Assembly (NCBI GenBank): GCA_000469685.2
Contig: LS997566.1
Location: forward strand, 36,434,420-36,498,419
Source of the DNA: Haemonchus contortus
Taxonomy: Eukaryota > Nematoda > Chromadorea > Rhabditida > Trichostrongylidae
Reading direction: 5' to 3'
Length of the DNA stretch: 64,000 bases
The notes under the pieces were generated by a model. The model made no database searches. It saw only the letters and a list, made by a program, of their open reading frames with translations, and was not told where the DNA came from. Made by a program: the position numbers and the translations under genes. How positions within the stretch are numbered: the stretch's first letter is position 1; each line of letters opens with the position of its first letter. This document shows positions 10,432 to 23,300 of this stretch, piece by piece.

Positions 10432-11375
10432 TTTTGTCATTGGGCGGGCGCGGGATTTTACCGAAAGGTTCATCTTGTTATAGTAACGTGTTTTGTTCCA
10501 AGGGAACAACTGCTCTCCCCAGTTTCCTTTAGGTAGAGATTATTGCTCGTCTTGACGATTTAACCTCGGTTCGGTTTATTTTATCTCATAAAAATCAGAG
10601 GCCTCATGGTTTAACTTCGAACTTAACAGAATCATCGCGAATTTGGTCTGAGAATCGCAGCAAAGCCCTCTTACCACACGTTTTTACTTGATTCCTCTAA
10701 ACACTATTACTAACACCAGCTGTTTTTGCCTCAAAGCTTACCTGACTCGAGGGCTAGAGTTGCCACACACTCCTGAAGAAGGTCTGCTGGATCTCTAACC
10801 AACCGAACTCTCCAAGACCCAGAGATAAATTATGCAAGTTATTTGAATTGAACGATTCAAACTCCCGTTTGCAGGTAATTAAAATATTCAAGATACGATT
10901 CATCCACGTGGCACATACCAACGGCAATTTGAGTCAAACACCCGATCTCTACGTAGGCAATCCATTGTTATGCTTGATCTATTTGATTTCATAAGTATGT
11001 CTTGTACAAACAAACAACACAACAATAATTTCTAAATAAAAGAGGACGACGTTACGGTTTACGCCTTTAAAGCCTGCATTTTCAAAACTACCCTACCATA
11101 GGCTTTTAGGAGTTTCTGACCATCTAAATCCTCAGTAGTGATCTGCGTTGAATAATTTATCGAAACTTCATAACAATTTAGCCGTAGTTGATAGAAGATC
11201 ATTCCAAAACTATTGTCTTTTAAGAAAATCGTTCAACAAACTATTCAGAACTTAATCAACTACATAAAATGCAAACAAGGAAGCGGAATACTCGGGTTAG
11301 AACTGGAAAATAGGAGGTAAACAATCATCACGACATATTAGACAGTAAAATAAGGTAGATCATTTCCCTGCAACA
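10432..11375. other. 3' flank of lsm-5, nothing seen
   Basis: AT-rich DNA without coding evidence. The lsm-5 3' UTR must lie in the upper part. No AATAAA was seen on the minus strand within 100 bp of the stop, so a variant polyadenylation signal is likely. Confidence 0.6.
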
Positions 11376-12750
11376 TCAAACTTCTGGTCCTTCACCTCCA
11401 GGTACAAGCATCGTTATGTGATTTCCATTCAATAAAATTGTGTCCAGTTTCGTCACTCGCTTACCATCCGGTGTCTGCTCGTATTCGACCTGAGCAAGTT
11501 CTAATCATGAAATCGGTTGCAACTACTTTTAAGCTGGCTTTTCATGGAAAACCTAGTAGAGATGTCATTTTTTAAGCTCTGAGCCATCAAAATCACTGAA
11601 GAAGTCATTTCCATTATACTATTCGTGGCACTTCACACAAGAATACAAAGTTAACATACCACGTCCTCCAGCACCATATTGACATAGTCGTCGAATCCCA
11701 TCAAAGTCCCGACAATTTCCTTCTCTCCTGAAACATCAGTGCTCATGTATGATATCGATAAAAAGCGATTGTTTGAGCACTATCTATTCAAAGAAAAAGG
11801 AAAGAAGGCCGAAAAAACACAAAAAACATCATGAACTGGTTTTTGATCGTCTAAATCGGATCATACTTCCCGACCCAATTTTAGCAGATCAAATTCGAAG
11901 AATAACTCTTCTAAATTATCGGAACGACTTTCATCGATTAAAATTGATCGGTATCGATATGAGATTGCTGGCACAGATTCCCCCTAATAACGACAGCAAT
12001 TGGCGAGAATCATCCCCATCGTAAACATTCAGCTAATCTTGCCTGAGATTATGACGTAACCCGTGAAGGGCCGAATATGGAACAGCGATTAGCTGTTCAA
12101 AACACAGTTCTTAAGTCAGGTTCAATCCTCGTTCTTGTGAAACACAGCTGTGAAAACTCAATTTATTTCTGGTTCACCCAAAATCTTCGACTATTTTTAC
12201 TCTTCCAGTTCACTGCAGATAAGTTTGGATTAGTATTTATGAATCACTCTCGGAGATCAGAAATTAGCACGGCTAAAATGAATTAGACCGCCAAAATGCT
12301 TGCTCGATGCTTTTTACTGCTACCATTAAAACTGTTCCTTATTGATACGATATTCACTCACCCTCGGAAGTTACCCATAGGTGAATTTGAAATTCGAATC
12401 AACTATATGAAACCCGAGTCCGTGAAAATCAAAGAAACCTCATAATCAATTCGTTATGACCTATTACTGTTCATCCTCATTGTGGCATTTTTCGATTTTC
12501 CAGAGGCTATTATCAGAAATTTTTGTTTTCATACGAACCAGTAACGACTACAAAGCAGAGCTAAGAAAAGGGAGCATAACCCGATTTCAGCGACAACAGA
12601 ATGCTATATGAAACGAAAGTGAAAAGAAAAATTATACTGAAGAAGTTGATAGGCCTTACCTTTCATAATAACCCAGATCCTTGAGCCTATACACTTGTCC
12701 ACCAATTCTAAAGGCAGCAACGTTGATGGATTCGTTGTTGTTGAAGCCAT
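11376..12750 (-). CDS. lsm-5: LSm5, U6/decapping LSm-ring subunit
   Basis: Complete three-exon gene: 12660-12750, 11660-11727 and 11376-11489, coding for 90 residues (human LSM5 has 91). The start [20 protein letters not shown] and the stretch [19 protein letters not shown] are the diagnostic LSm5 N-terminus and Sm1 motif. [15 protein letters not shown] is the Sm2 motif, and the end GGEGPEV is unchanged from vertebrates. LSm5 sits in two seven-membered rings: LSm2-8 in the nucleus, which binds the U-rich 3' end of U6 snRNA, and LSm1-7 in the cytoplasm, which activates decapping. Donors and acceptors are canonical. An acceptor, TTTCTTTCTAG, ends one base before the ATG (12752), so the mRNA is almost certainly trans-spliced with a near-zero 5' UTR. 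Intron 1 is 932 bp, intron 2 is 170 bp. Nothing is missing. Confidence 0.97.
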
Positions 12751-14866
12751 TCTAGAAAGAAATATTTATCATACCTAACATAGGCTTTTGTCAAAGGATT
12801 AAACATGAAGGAGAAGGCATCTGAGATCGAAATTGACTGTTCATGGTTCAATAAATGAGTGTACTACTCATGACCGACACTGCAGTGATGCAGTCAAAGG
12901 CATCTTTTGGAAGAATTTTGACCACTACTTTTATTACTACTCAAAATTGTTTAATCAAAACCGACAAACCGCCAGTGCCACATGAAAGCTTCCACCAAAA
13001 TGCCATTCGCTCTTTATAGAGTCCAGTTTCTCAATACTGTTGGTGGTAAATCCAAGGCAAGGATAGCACAACCACCTCCCAGTACAGCATGTGAGCTCCT
13101 CGAAATAGACTAACTCTCTTTGAACTTATTACTCAGCTTTGAATCAAACACAACCTATTTGAGCTGGCTTGAAAAGTCCGGGAGTCAAGGAAAACCGCTT
13201 GTCAAAAACATGAAGAAAGAAATGAAGAAAACTCTTCAAGCCACCTCAAACAAAGTTGTGTTTGATCTAGGGAACTAGAAAAGACCCGTAACTCAACATC
13301 TGCTCTCCCAAATTAGATCCAATAATGAGTGAAAAGATGATTCTGAGGAAGTTTCCAACTCACCACTGCAAACTGGAACCGGCTTTTAACCGTGCAAAAT
13401 AAGAAGAAAACCTCGGAAAAAAACTGATTCTGTGAAAACTTTTGGAACACAACATTCAGTCCGGTTAAAGGGACTTAGAATCACTCCCTGGAAAGAAGAA
13501 TAAGTACTTAAAAGTCAACCACTGCAGAGTGGACTCACTTGCTGGCCTGGCAAAATAACAAATAGCGAGGTGTGACCACTGGTCACGCCTTACTATTTGT
13601 TGTTTCCGTGACTGCCCTGAACCGTTTATTTTCCAATGAACAGTCAATTTAGGTAAGAGGTGGCAAATGGATCCCGTTAAGAATCAATACTCCTGTGTAC
13701 AAGAGGAATAGTGAAAAAAGCTTTCTTAGATAAGAATCAGAATCATGCAACAGCAACTTAACACGACAAATCACCCGCTCACCGACTAATTACCATTTCA
13801 GTCCCACAGTAACCTCGCCCGTACATCATGAGCGTCATTGTGGAAAATGTCATGGAAAATCGTCAGTTCCGTTATGAACGGGGAACGATTCATCAACTGA
13901 TAACGATAGTGGCAAGCTGCCAAGGAACAACACTCTTATAAACTCAGGGTTTAAGCCCTTATAACAAGCTTCAACAAAGCTGTACCAAGTTGTGAAAAAG
14001 CGCTTTCGCGCTGAAGGTACAAAACCAATTCGGCACACTTCTTTTCACAAACAAATACAATACATTCGCACTTACGATATCTCATTTAAATGAACATTAA
14101 CATGATTATTATAATAAAAATTTATTTCTGCAAGAAAAAATACCATTTGATTCAGCGCGTATTCAATACAAGCACAGCTGAAACAAAGAAAAAGAAAAAA
14201 AGGAACGAGAAATCAAGAAAGCATTATTCAATGTAACATTGCATCGTCAGTAGTATGAAAGCTGTAATCTAACAATAGGAATTGTTCGGCCCTGTTTCTA
14301 CATAAGGAATAAACAATAACAGTTTTTTTATTACAAAGGTTTCAGGAAGCAGTAACCCCACAACTCAAACTATACAACAACCGTCATTCAGCCTAGAATT
14401 CTTCGTGACGAGATTGATGATCGAACATTTCTGAGCCAGATTTTACAATGGAACTCCACATTGGGTCTTCAAAATATATACCAAATAAAATAAATAGCAA
14501 AAATAAAATTTACTATGTCGCATCAGAATGTAGCGCACCATGATTTACAAAGGCCAACAACAGGGAAACTATTCCAGGAGAATAGCTCGAAGAGAAGTGG
14601 ATATTAGCCGCTCCTGGAGGAACACAACTCCAATGAGGGAAATACATAAGCAGATCACACGAGTTTCAAAAAATACTACATCTATGGATAGTAGAATAGA
14701 AAGCAGACTACATTTGACATATGAAGTGTAGTCGTACGGAATACTGGCATAAATAATGTAGAAGCAGCGAAATATAAATCTTAATAGGATTAATTAAGGA
14801 AAAATAGGTAAGACGAATAATAACTTAAATCAGTATCAATAGTAAAAACGTGTCATTACCTCCGTC
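12751..14866. other. intergenic between lsm-5 and the EB1 gene
   Basis: No supported gene. Minus open frames at 13465-13647 and 13850-14038 lack motifs and splice partners. The upper part should contain the EB1 3' UTR: TTTATT (AATAAA on the minus strand) occurs at 14108-14113, about 0.75 kb beyond the stop, and could be its polyadenylation signal if the UTR is long. Confidence 0.5.
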
Positions 14867-17800
14867 TTACTGCTGCTCTTCGTCTTCATCGGGTGCAGCG
14901 AAACCTTCCTCTGTTTCATAGAGAATTTCTAGAATTCGAGACACTTCTACGGTACCAATCGATTCATTATCTTGACAGACAACCTGGAAATTGAACTTGA
15001 ATTCTTAAAACTAGGACGGATTTAAGGCCCCCCACTGAACAATCCAGTGCATGAAACCCTTTGGGCCATTATTCAAACATTTTGCTGTTTTGTGGGTCAG
15101 TAGTGGTCCAAACACTATACATAACTCATTTTCTACGGATCACTGTTGTTCAAATACATCGATGGCAATAGTGATCATCCATGATAGAGGAGAGCCTCGA
15201 AGAATTTCATTCTTTTGAAAGATAAATATGTAGACGGTCAAGAATAGGTAAGAAGGCGCCGCAGAAAAGTTTGATTATTCACTCAAGGAATTAGAAATAA
15301 GAATAAGACACACAATTTCAAGCCAACCTACCTCAATTTGTCGCAGCTTGTTGAAGTAGAAGTCGCGTTCCTTTTCCAAACTATTTAACACAGCATCGCT
15401 TTCGCCTAATTGACGGGTTAACTGAAAGAAAATCATTTGGATAAACTACAGAAATCATTACTCCTGCTACAAGTTGCACATGATTTACATAAATCTAGCG
15501 AAAACCATGAAACAAGTCCCTTTGCCCCATGGAAGGGACTTTGAAATTTAGCAAAGTACCCCCTTTTGAAATTGAACGTTCCGATAAAGTTGAACGTGGC
15601 TTACCCACAGTTGACGAAACTAATATCAAGTCAAATAGCAATGGATATTCTCTGTGAACGACAAAATGCAACTCACGTCGTCAACTTCCTCTTTGAGTTG
15701 TTTCAACTGCATCGCATCTAGCGAAGGCGCCGTGGTGGCGGGACGACTCGCTGCTGGAGCCGGCTGAAAAGCTATTGCTATGATTACAATCGGAAAGAGG
15801 GATAATGCTAAGGCAAAAGAAGAAAATTTACACTCCATTTGTGAATATTAAGGAAATATGAGCGATAGAGATGACGAGACATACACGCCAGTCTATTGGG
15901 CACAGCTATGGATGGATACATGGGAGGCTATGCGCTCAATTTCGCATTCATCATCAACCAGCAAAAAAATGCACGACTGCCAGACTATTTCGATTGACTC
16001 TTTGTATTCATAAGGCAAGCATTGGCAGTAAGCAATCGCTGTGTTTACTAAAAAAAAAATAAGTTCTACTTTTAACTACTTATAAATAGTCACTAGTAAC
16101 AGTGAAGGATTGCTGCTACATCACTGCAAGGGTTCATTTCCCAACCCTCATCATTCACATTGTCTCCCATTTGACAGCCAAGAGCAGCTCTGGATAAAGA
16201 ATGCCGGCGATGAAGAGAACCTCACAAAAAAGGGGAAACCAGTTTTCAACCAAGTTTCAAAATAATAGAATGCTAAGAACCAAAGACAAACGGTAAGAAT
16301 GAATTTTGAAATTTTCCCGAAGAATTGGCCCGAGCATGGAGCAGAAATGGGTTACATCGAAAACGTAGTAAGCTAACCGCGATAACGCCGCCAGCAGCTC
16401 CATAGCGACGCATAACTCGTCAAGGGCAAAAGTAACTAGGCAAACTGACTTATATTGAAAGTCAAACACTACATTTTCCATTGCTCAATATACTCTTGCC
16501 TGCATGTGTTAACTGCTGAACGAGAAAAAGTAAATAGGGCCACATGCATGAATGTATGAAAGAAAATTGACCAAAAGACCGCTTACAAAATACGAAATTA
16601 GGAAAAATAAATTGAGAAGAGCCCTCTTCCATAAACTAACCTTTTGTACAACATTGTTGTTTATTTTAGCAGAGGCGGGAGCCGGTTGGCGATGTGTAGC
16701 AGCCGTTGCAGTAGCAGGACGAGATTTTGCTGGTGTGGAGTTTATTGTATATGACGACGAGTTTCGTGAGGGCGGGCCCGATTTCCTGCAGCGAACTTTC
16801 ATAAAACATTTGAAATACATTTAGTTTATAGTACTTACTAGTTCGCATTACTACGTAATTCTTCTGTGATTTCTGGCTCAATGAGCACAATATCAAATCC
16901 AACAAAAAAAACTGCTCGAAGAAAGTTGTCTCAGCTTTTCTAAGGAAAAACTCACGCGGCTGAAACACCCGTACGGGTTGGCATCTGCATTCGAGTACCT
17001 CCATGAGCAGGAGTTTTCCCTCCTGGAGGGTCTGCAGGGAGAGGTTCCCCACCACGCGCTTCTATTGGATTATATTCGTGACCGTCGTAGTTCGCATCAA
17101 AGAATTTTTTGAACCATTGTAGAAATTCGAAATTGTCCTGAAATCAATTAATGTATAAGGAGCTACAGTTTGAAAAAAGCATTATATCACACCACACTAT
17201 TCTTTTGCTCTTTGCCATTCACCGCTATCATGTAGACTATTCACGAGAAGGTAAACGTAGATGTACGGTAGCAAATAACAAGTTTCCGCCGAAGCACCTC
17301 AAAAAAAGGCGTGGTCGTGTAGTACTAACTGTTGTCACAAGAAAACCTGGGTCTAAAATTCAGGCGGATACACCCACATGAACCAAAACTAACCGCGGTC
17401 TTTTTCATGGTATTTTGACGGGATCTTCTTACTTACTACAGTACCTCCACGACCACAGTTCTTGGTATTGTTCTATGATAACCGTGAAGGGTGAAGATCA
17501 ATGGTGTCTTTCACCCTGAATGTTATCAGACCACATTCCCGCTCGACTTTCATATCTGTAGCCCCCCCCCCCCCCCGCACTGTATGAAGTGTATACGCAT
17601 CTGTTTATCAGCATGGTTTCGAACGAAAGGCGAATGCCCAATGGATGCGCAGGCACATCCCAAAACGGTATTGATCAGCGGCAAGCACTCCATTCTTCTC
17701 CCTTTTACATCACGATAAATGTCAAAAACGAAGGGAGAGAAACTAGAATCGGGTGGCACACTCCAATATGGAAACAAGAGAACCGCAGCGTAACAAAAAG

Positions 17801-18706
17801 GATTCCACAAACCTGAAATTTCCCTTTTATAAGCTTGTCCACCGGAACAACCTTCTCAACGCCGAGGCTCTTCCATGAGGTCTGGACAATCTTCCAATTT
17901 CCAAGCCAGTCCAGTTCAAGTATCGAGTTCCATTTTACCTTTTTCAGCGGAATCGACCCAGGGAAAAGGAAATCCGTGAACTGAAACTGCTCATTCAGAA
18001 TCACGTGAAAATAGTTAAACAGATCAACGTCTCTGAAACCATAGGATTTGCTGAAACTAGGGAACAAAAAGCTGAGTTTCTCAGCTTATCGACATTCAAT
18101 TTCCTTTCATTAAGCTCGACATATTGAGCGATTTCGCCTATGAAAAGAAAGGCATGCTGAAGCATGGGAAATGTGGGAATACCGAGGGCATATTAAGCAC
18201 ACCTCCTTTGGAATTGAAAGAAACGGAAGGAGTTTTTTAGGCTTCAACGATTACCAATTTCCTAGTCAAGAGAATAATGCAAGAGTGATTTTTTGTGGTG
18301 AAACAGAGATTGCAAACCATGCAGACATTCCCAGAAGAAGTAGGTATTTATTACCCATGATGAGAGGATAGCAACCCTTAAATGCATCCTAAATCACTAC
18401 ATTACCCAACCAGTTCTGAGCGAACACCAGAAGCTCAAGACAAATATAGTAAGCCACATCCTGAACCCCTTATCTTCGCTACAGTAATCAGAATTACTTT
18501 TTCAACAAAATTTCATCACTATGCAGTAAACAAAGGAAAACCTGAGAATAGCCAAGAATCACCTGAGCATATCCTGCTCCTGTATGTAACTGTTCAATCT
18601 TCGTAAAGTTACTTTGTAGGCAATCGTTCACCCACATCAGCATCTCATGTCGTGACAGATTTTCCGTCGTCGCCGACGTCGCATATACATTCACTACCGA
18701 CGCCAT
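14867..18706 (-). CDS. ebp-2: EB1-family microtubule plus-end-binding protein
   Basis: Seven exons: 18563-18706, 17813-17980, 16956-17137, 16641-16785, 15677-15763, 15332-15421 and 14867-14983, coding for 310 residues; all phases agree and all introns are GT-AG. Residues about 15-117 are the calponin-homology domain that recognises growing microtubule ends ([61 protein letters not shown]). Residues 120-240 are a basic Ala/Pro/Ser linker. Residues about 250-300 are the EB homology coiled coil ([28 protein letters not shown]), which dimerises the protein and binds SxIP partners. The protein ends DEDEEQQ rather than the EEY/F tail that binds CAP-Gly proteins. The second-exon start was chosen at the later of two acceptors because [12 protein letters not shown] keeps the family alignment. 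An acceptor TATCTAGCAG lies 12 bases before the ATG, fitting trans-splicing. The symbol is the closest C. elegans name; ebp-1 and ebp-2 cannot be told apart here. Confidence 0.95.
17562..17576. repeat. C15 homopolymer in an EB1 intron
   Basis: Fifteen consecutive C residues lie in the second intron of the EB1 gene (G15 on its coding strand). G/C homopolymers of this size can form G-quadruplexes; in C. elegans such tracts depend on the FANCJ-type helicase DOG-1 for stability. Confidence 0.95.
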
Positions 18707-19976
18707 CCAATAGAAATTCTGCTAGATACAGATAACAGTCTGAAAATTCATGTAGTATTTGCGTTTTTACGACTGCAGTGGGGCCGCAAACATAGCGTCG
18801 ATACAAAGGGCAGCAATAAATATGGATGTTGCCAAGCAGAACGAAGAAAAAACGAGTTATGCATGACACTACGCCCCAAAACCTTGCAGCAAAAGACAAA
18901 TTATGCAGTCAAACGGCTTAATTCGAAATCGATATTCACACCTTCAGCACAACAGCTTTGCCAAACATACATATTAAATTGACGTCTAATGCTTCCAATA
19001 AAAATCGACAACTTACTTTTGCTCAAGAAAATCGCTCAAAATATTACCAGGAAGGAGAGGTACCTCATAGTGTCATTGCACTTACAAACGCCGATACAAA
19101 TAAAAGATTTTAGCGGCAGATATAATGGAAAGGACGAACCACGAAGAAAGAAATTTGGAACAATGAATCAATAGGACAAGCAAAGGCCACTCTCCCTTGG
19201 CAGTCGCTCCACAGCTCTTGCAAAATACATTTCCCTTCAAAAATTTCATAAATAGCCCAGAATTCTAAAGAAGTCTCTCTACATTCGTTAGGGCTGATTG
19301 TGCTTTGGTCAAGTGGTGGTATTGGAGTTTAAAATTAGGCTGAAAGCGCCCGCAAGAAATCTAAAATCGATAGGGGCACAGCAAAAAACGACGGGCGGCG
19401 GAATAATGTTGCTATTTAATCAGATATCAGCGAAAAACGACACTTTATAGCGGGTTATAACCACAATTAGCGGTTAACTATACATCAAACGAATCGGAGA
19501 TTGATGAGAGATAAAGTGAAATGACGGCAATTGCCTATTTCAACGAGTAAAACCCAAAAATTCCAAGGAATAAAAATAAAAGAAAACTCTCAAGAATTGT
19601 CAAAAAGGCAGAAAACTCGAAAATATCTCACTTACATCTCTAGAATGAAGGAAGGGAATGCCGCGTTTGACCTTCACAGCTGTTGACAAAAAAAACCTAC
19701 GAGTGCAAAAAAACGCCACCAAGTCTTTTCCACTCGAAAAAAAACTTCTTTTCGATAGTTATGCGACTTTAATCACGACTCGACGACTATCAAAACCACA
19801 AAATCACAAGGATTCCCATCAATAAGACTAACAGCCATATAGCCATCACTTTACAACCACATTGAGCGAACAATCATATAGTGCAATACAGGCGATAGTG
19901 CCAGCATAACAATAGGACACTATAACTGTACATACAAAGCATTCAGCAAAGTTCAACCACTGAATCACACTGGACA
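18707..19976. other. upstream region of the EB1 gene
   Basis: AT-rich, with short poly(A) and poly(T) stretches. No gene or clear promoter motif was identified. Since the EB1 mRNA is probably trans-spliced, the true promoter may lie anywhere in this kilobase. Confidence 0.5.
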
Positions 19977-20387
19977 ATGAGTAATGCTACGCACACACAC
20001 AGCTGCTCTGCCTGCTCTGAATACGCATTTGCCGCAAATAAATCACATACACTCAATTATACCTACCGTAATCCCAACCTGCTGTACTTCTTGATCGGTA
20101 GCCGCCCTGGCTGCTCCATTGGAACTAGAGGGACAATGTGTCTGACTACAGCAACTCAGATTAACCGTGTTGACTTACTCTGTCAAATAGAGCAGTCAGG
20201 CGGAACCATTATGGATGCCCTTAGCTTGGCCATAACCATAATGGATGCCCTTGACTTGGCTATACCCCAAACTAACACTACCGAGAAAGACGTCAGCCGA
20301 AGCTCTGAGCCAACACTGAGGGATCTTTGGCCTCTGAAGACGAAAAAATCGAAGCGTAGGGAGAAACGAATTAAAGGTTCCGTCTAA
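19977..20387 (+). CDS. hypothetical open frame with an internal 30-bp tandem repeat
   Basis: A 136-codon frame of unknown function. It is Thr/Ser-rich, has a Lys/Arg-rich C-terminus (KTKKSKRREKRIKGS) and no signal peptide. At 20211-20270 a 30-bp unit is duplicated in tandem and in frame, giving MDALSLAITI followed by MDALDLAIPQ. No splice sites or relatives are known to me, and the downstream region is full of broken frames, so this may belong to a decayed element rather than a host gene. Confidence 0.2.
   Translation: MSNATHTHSCSACSEYAFAANKSHTLNYTYRNPNLLYFLIGSRPGCSIGTRGTMCLTTATQINRVDLLCQIEQSGGTIMDALSLAITIMDALDLAIPQTNTTEKDVSRSSEPTLRDLWPLKTKKSKRREKRIKGSV
20211..20270 (+). repeat. 30-bp tandem duplication
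   Basis: Two adjacent 30-bp units starting at 20211 and 20241 share ATGGATGCCCTT and most of the remainder, with a handful of substitutions, so the duplication is not fresh. A 30-bp period keeps any reading frame. Confidence 0.85.
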
Positions 20388-23300
20388 CAAACGTGTTCGG
20401 GAGAAATGTCAACACAATTCGATCTCCAATGCTACGCCTTCGACATGGGGCAGCAATGAAATTGTTGACAACAACCTGCCTTTCAGGAAACCATTCCCTC
20501 CCCTCAGCCTCACTCGTAGAAATGCTCTAGAATTACTGCATAATTCCTCCCAGACTTATCAACTCATTTCTAAATTCCAATTAGAACTTTGAAACACCCT
20601 TTTCACATCCAAACTGCAATCATATGACACTACCACAAACACGTGGTCCGGAGATTGTTTCTCATTGTCACACTAACACAGGCTCAGGACAACCAAGGCT
20701 TTCGCACCTACGGAGGCAATGAATCGCTACCGACCCATCTGGGAGTGTAAAAGCACTGTCCTATATATTAGCTGGCCATCGCAAGCCATTGTATAGGCCA
20801 TTCAAAGTCTTAAGGCATTCAAAACGCCTTACGATTCTGTATGGAAGCCGGCTGCAACGACACAGTCCAAAAACATGACTGACTAGTGCCGAAGACTCCA
20901 TCTTTTTAGTTAATTCGAATAGAAACTTCAACCTAAAACAAAAAACCTAAAACACCCCAATCAATAGATTGCATAAATGAACATAAAAATCAAAAAGTCG
21001 GAAGACATCTCGAGCAGACTGGATGCAATTCAGTAGCGCTCTCAAAAAAACATGCCAAGTCCTAATGACTGGTCATTAGTCATATTCAACGAACTATCAC
21101 TAAATTGAAAAAAGCCCCTGAAACTCTAAAGGAAAGGACGCAATAACTTTATCGTCTTAACCGCTCCGAGAACGATCGTTCTTTGGCCAGAGAACCAGGA
21201 TCCCAACCATAAGTTGAAGGACCAGAGTCGATGTGAGAATTGAGAAATGGAACCGCTCTTATCCATGGAACTTTGGGGTACTTGAATCACAACAGAAAGG
21301 AAACAGAATCAACAAATGACACCTTGTTATCGATGTTCTTATTGAATGTAATTAGAGAGCCCTGCTTGGATTTCAGACACTGACAGTTTCCTTCGACACT
21401 AGACAGGACGATCACAAGTGATGACCTATTGAGGGAGGGTCTAGGGTAATCTGATTTCCTTATAGAAAACTCCAAAAGAATTAGGCTGCCTTGACAAAAA
21501 GATGGGATGGAGGGGTCATCAGTTACACGCCTATCAACGACCACCATGTATCCCAAAATTTGTACTATCCTATTCTTAGCTCCGAAATTAATGGTCCCAC
21601 TCCTGGTGAGAGATAGGCATTTGACCTTTGCAAATTCTGTAGAGTCTAATCAACTTTCAAAACAATCTACTCGATAAAATTGTCTACAGAATTGGAAAGA
21701 ATATTGATCAAACTTCAATGAAATCCCCTGTGATTTCAATGAAATCGAATAGTCTCAAAAGCACAATAATGCTATAAAAACTGGGATGTGATATCCAACC
21801 CAGCTTCTATTAGTGCAGGAGCTACATCGCAGAGCACTGTATCACCACTGAGTTTCAAAAATCTCAAGGTTGAAACCGAACTTGAAAGACGGAACTCGTC
21901 CTGAAAAACCGGTATGCTGCTCAACAAGGCCGCTCTAAACTCCTGTTTGGTTGAATCTAAAAGACAAATAGAAATAAGTCGTAAATATCGCAGGCTAAAA
22001 AAACATGCCTTTCTTTATTTCGGAAATCACCCTAACTTATTTATGTTATGAACTGATACCATACAAGAATACCCGAGACAACTTAGTAGTAGGCGAAAGT
22101 ACAATCGATAAAAACTTCATAATCCACTTCATCAAACCAACATGATTCCCCAAGGAAATCAGTTGATTATATTTGAAATGTCAAAACAACTTTTTTTAAA
22201 CGAACCCTCCCCACATCCCACTCCCCATGTCCCTTAAACGAATCAGGAAAGACGGCTGAAAACGATGTCTGGCAGCTGCAAAAGCAGACACTGCACAATA
22301 GCGCCTGGTAATAACCCATATTTCATTGACCCACTTTCAAAAAGTAGTTAGAACCTGTTTTTAATGCTGTTGAAAACATTCAATGCTACAGATGACCTAG
22401 ATATTGCTATTGAAGGCCGACTGCATAGCTCTATTTTTGACACCTTGAGAGACTTGAGTATCTGCCCCAATGGCGATCCATTCCCGTCAAGGTGATCCTG
22501 AACCTAATCAGTAGAAAGGTCTGATTGAGAGAAGCAATGAAGCAAGGTCTCCATCATCTTTTAAGCCCCCCCCCCCTCCCCCCAAAAAGACACGGGTTAT
22601 ATTCGAGCCCCTACTGTTCCAGTCCACTTAAGAGAAGTGAAGTAACCAAACTTTCGCAAAGTAGTAGATGGTGCCAATCCATCATTTTGTATCAGATAAG
22701 TGTGACGACAATTCGACATGCACCGAGCCGACCAGTTGCAAATAGCCGTCGATATATTACTTAAATGCCACCCTAAGATATCTAACTATGAGACGTAGAA
22801 TGTACCATTACCACCAATGATCTCACCAATGTATCACTAACTTCAGCGTTTGGAACACGGCGAACCGTCTGTTTCGCGCCATACTAGGCATACTTGAAAT
22901 TCATTACTCTAGGGAAACCAAAACTCCAGTAAAATTGGAAAAATAGCTTCGGCTTATCCGTAGAGTAGCGGACAAGGCGTAGGAGAATGAGGATATCATA
23001 AATTTCTGGGAAGGATCAAATCTCTCAGGTAACTTCTTTGATTTTCTCACTGGATTATTTTACGCTTGAGCATATACCAAAACTCTAGAACTTCAGCGTA
23101 GGACAAAAATATTGAACAGAAAACCTATTCAACAACTTGACCCTACCGATATATATCCCTACTCTGAGTTCTCGTATAGAAAAAGTATAAAAAGCCTTAC
23201 AAAGTCAAAATCATTTACGAAGTCAATTCTAAAACTAAAGGGTCATACTGAAATGTATAACAGAGCCATGAAGAAAATCAAAAGATAATATAATATTTTA

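Noticed and set aside
16509..17055. Open frames of 90-129 codons overlapping the EB1 gene
   Set aside because: They are shadows or intron read-through of EB1 exons 3 and 4, whose correct frame and splice sites are clear.
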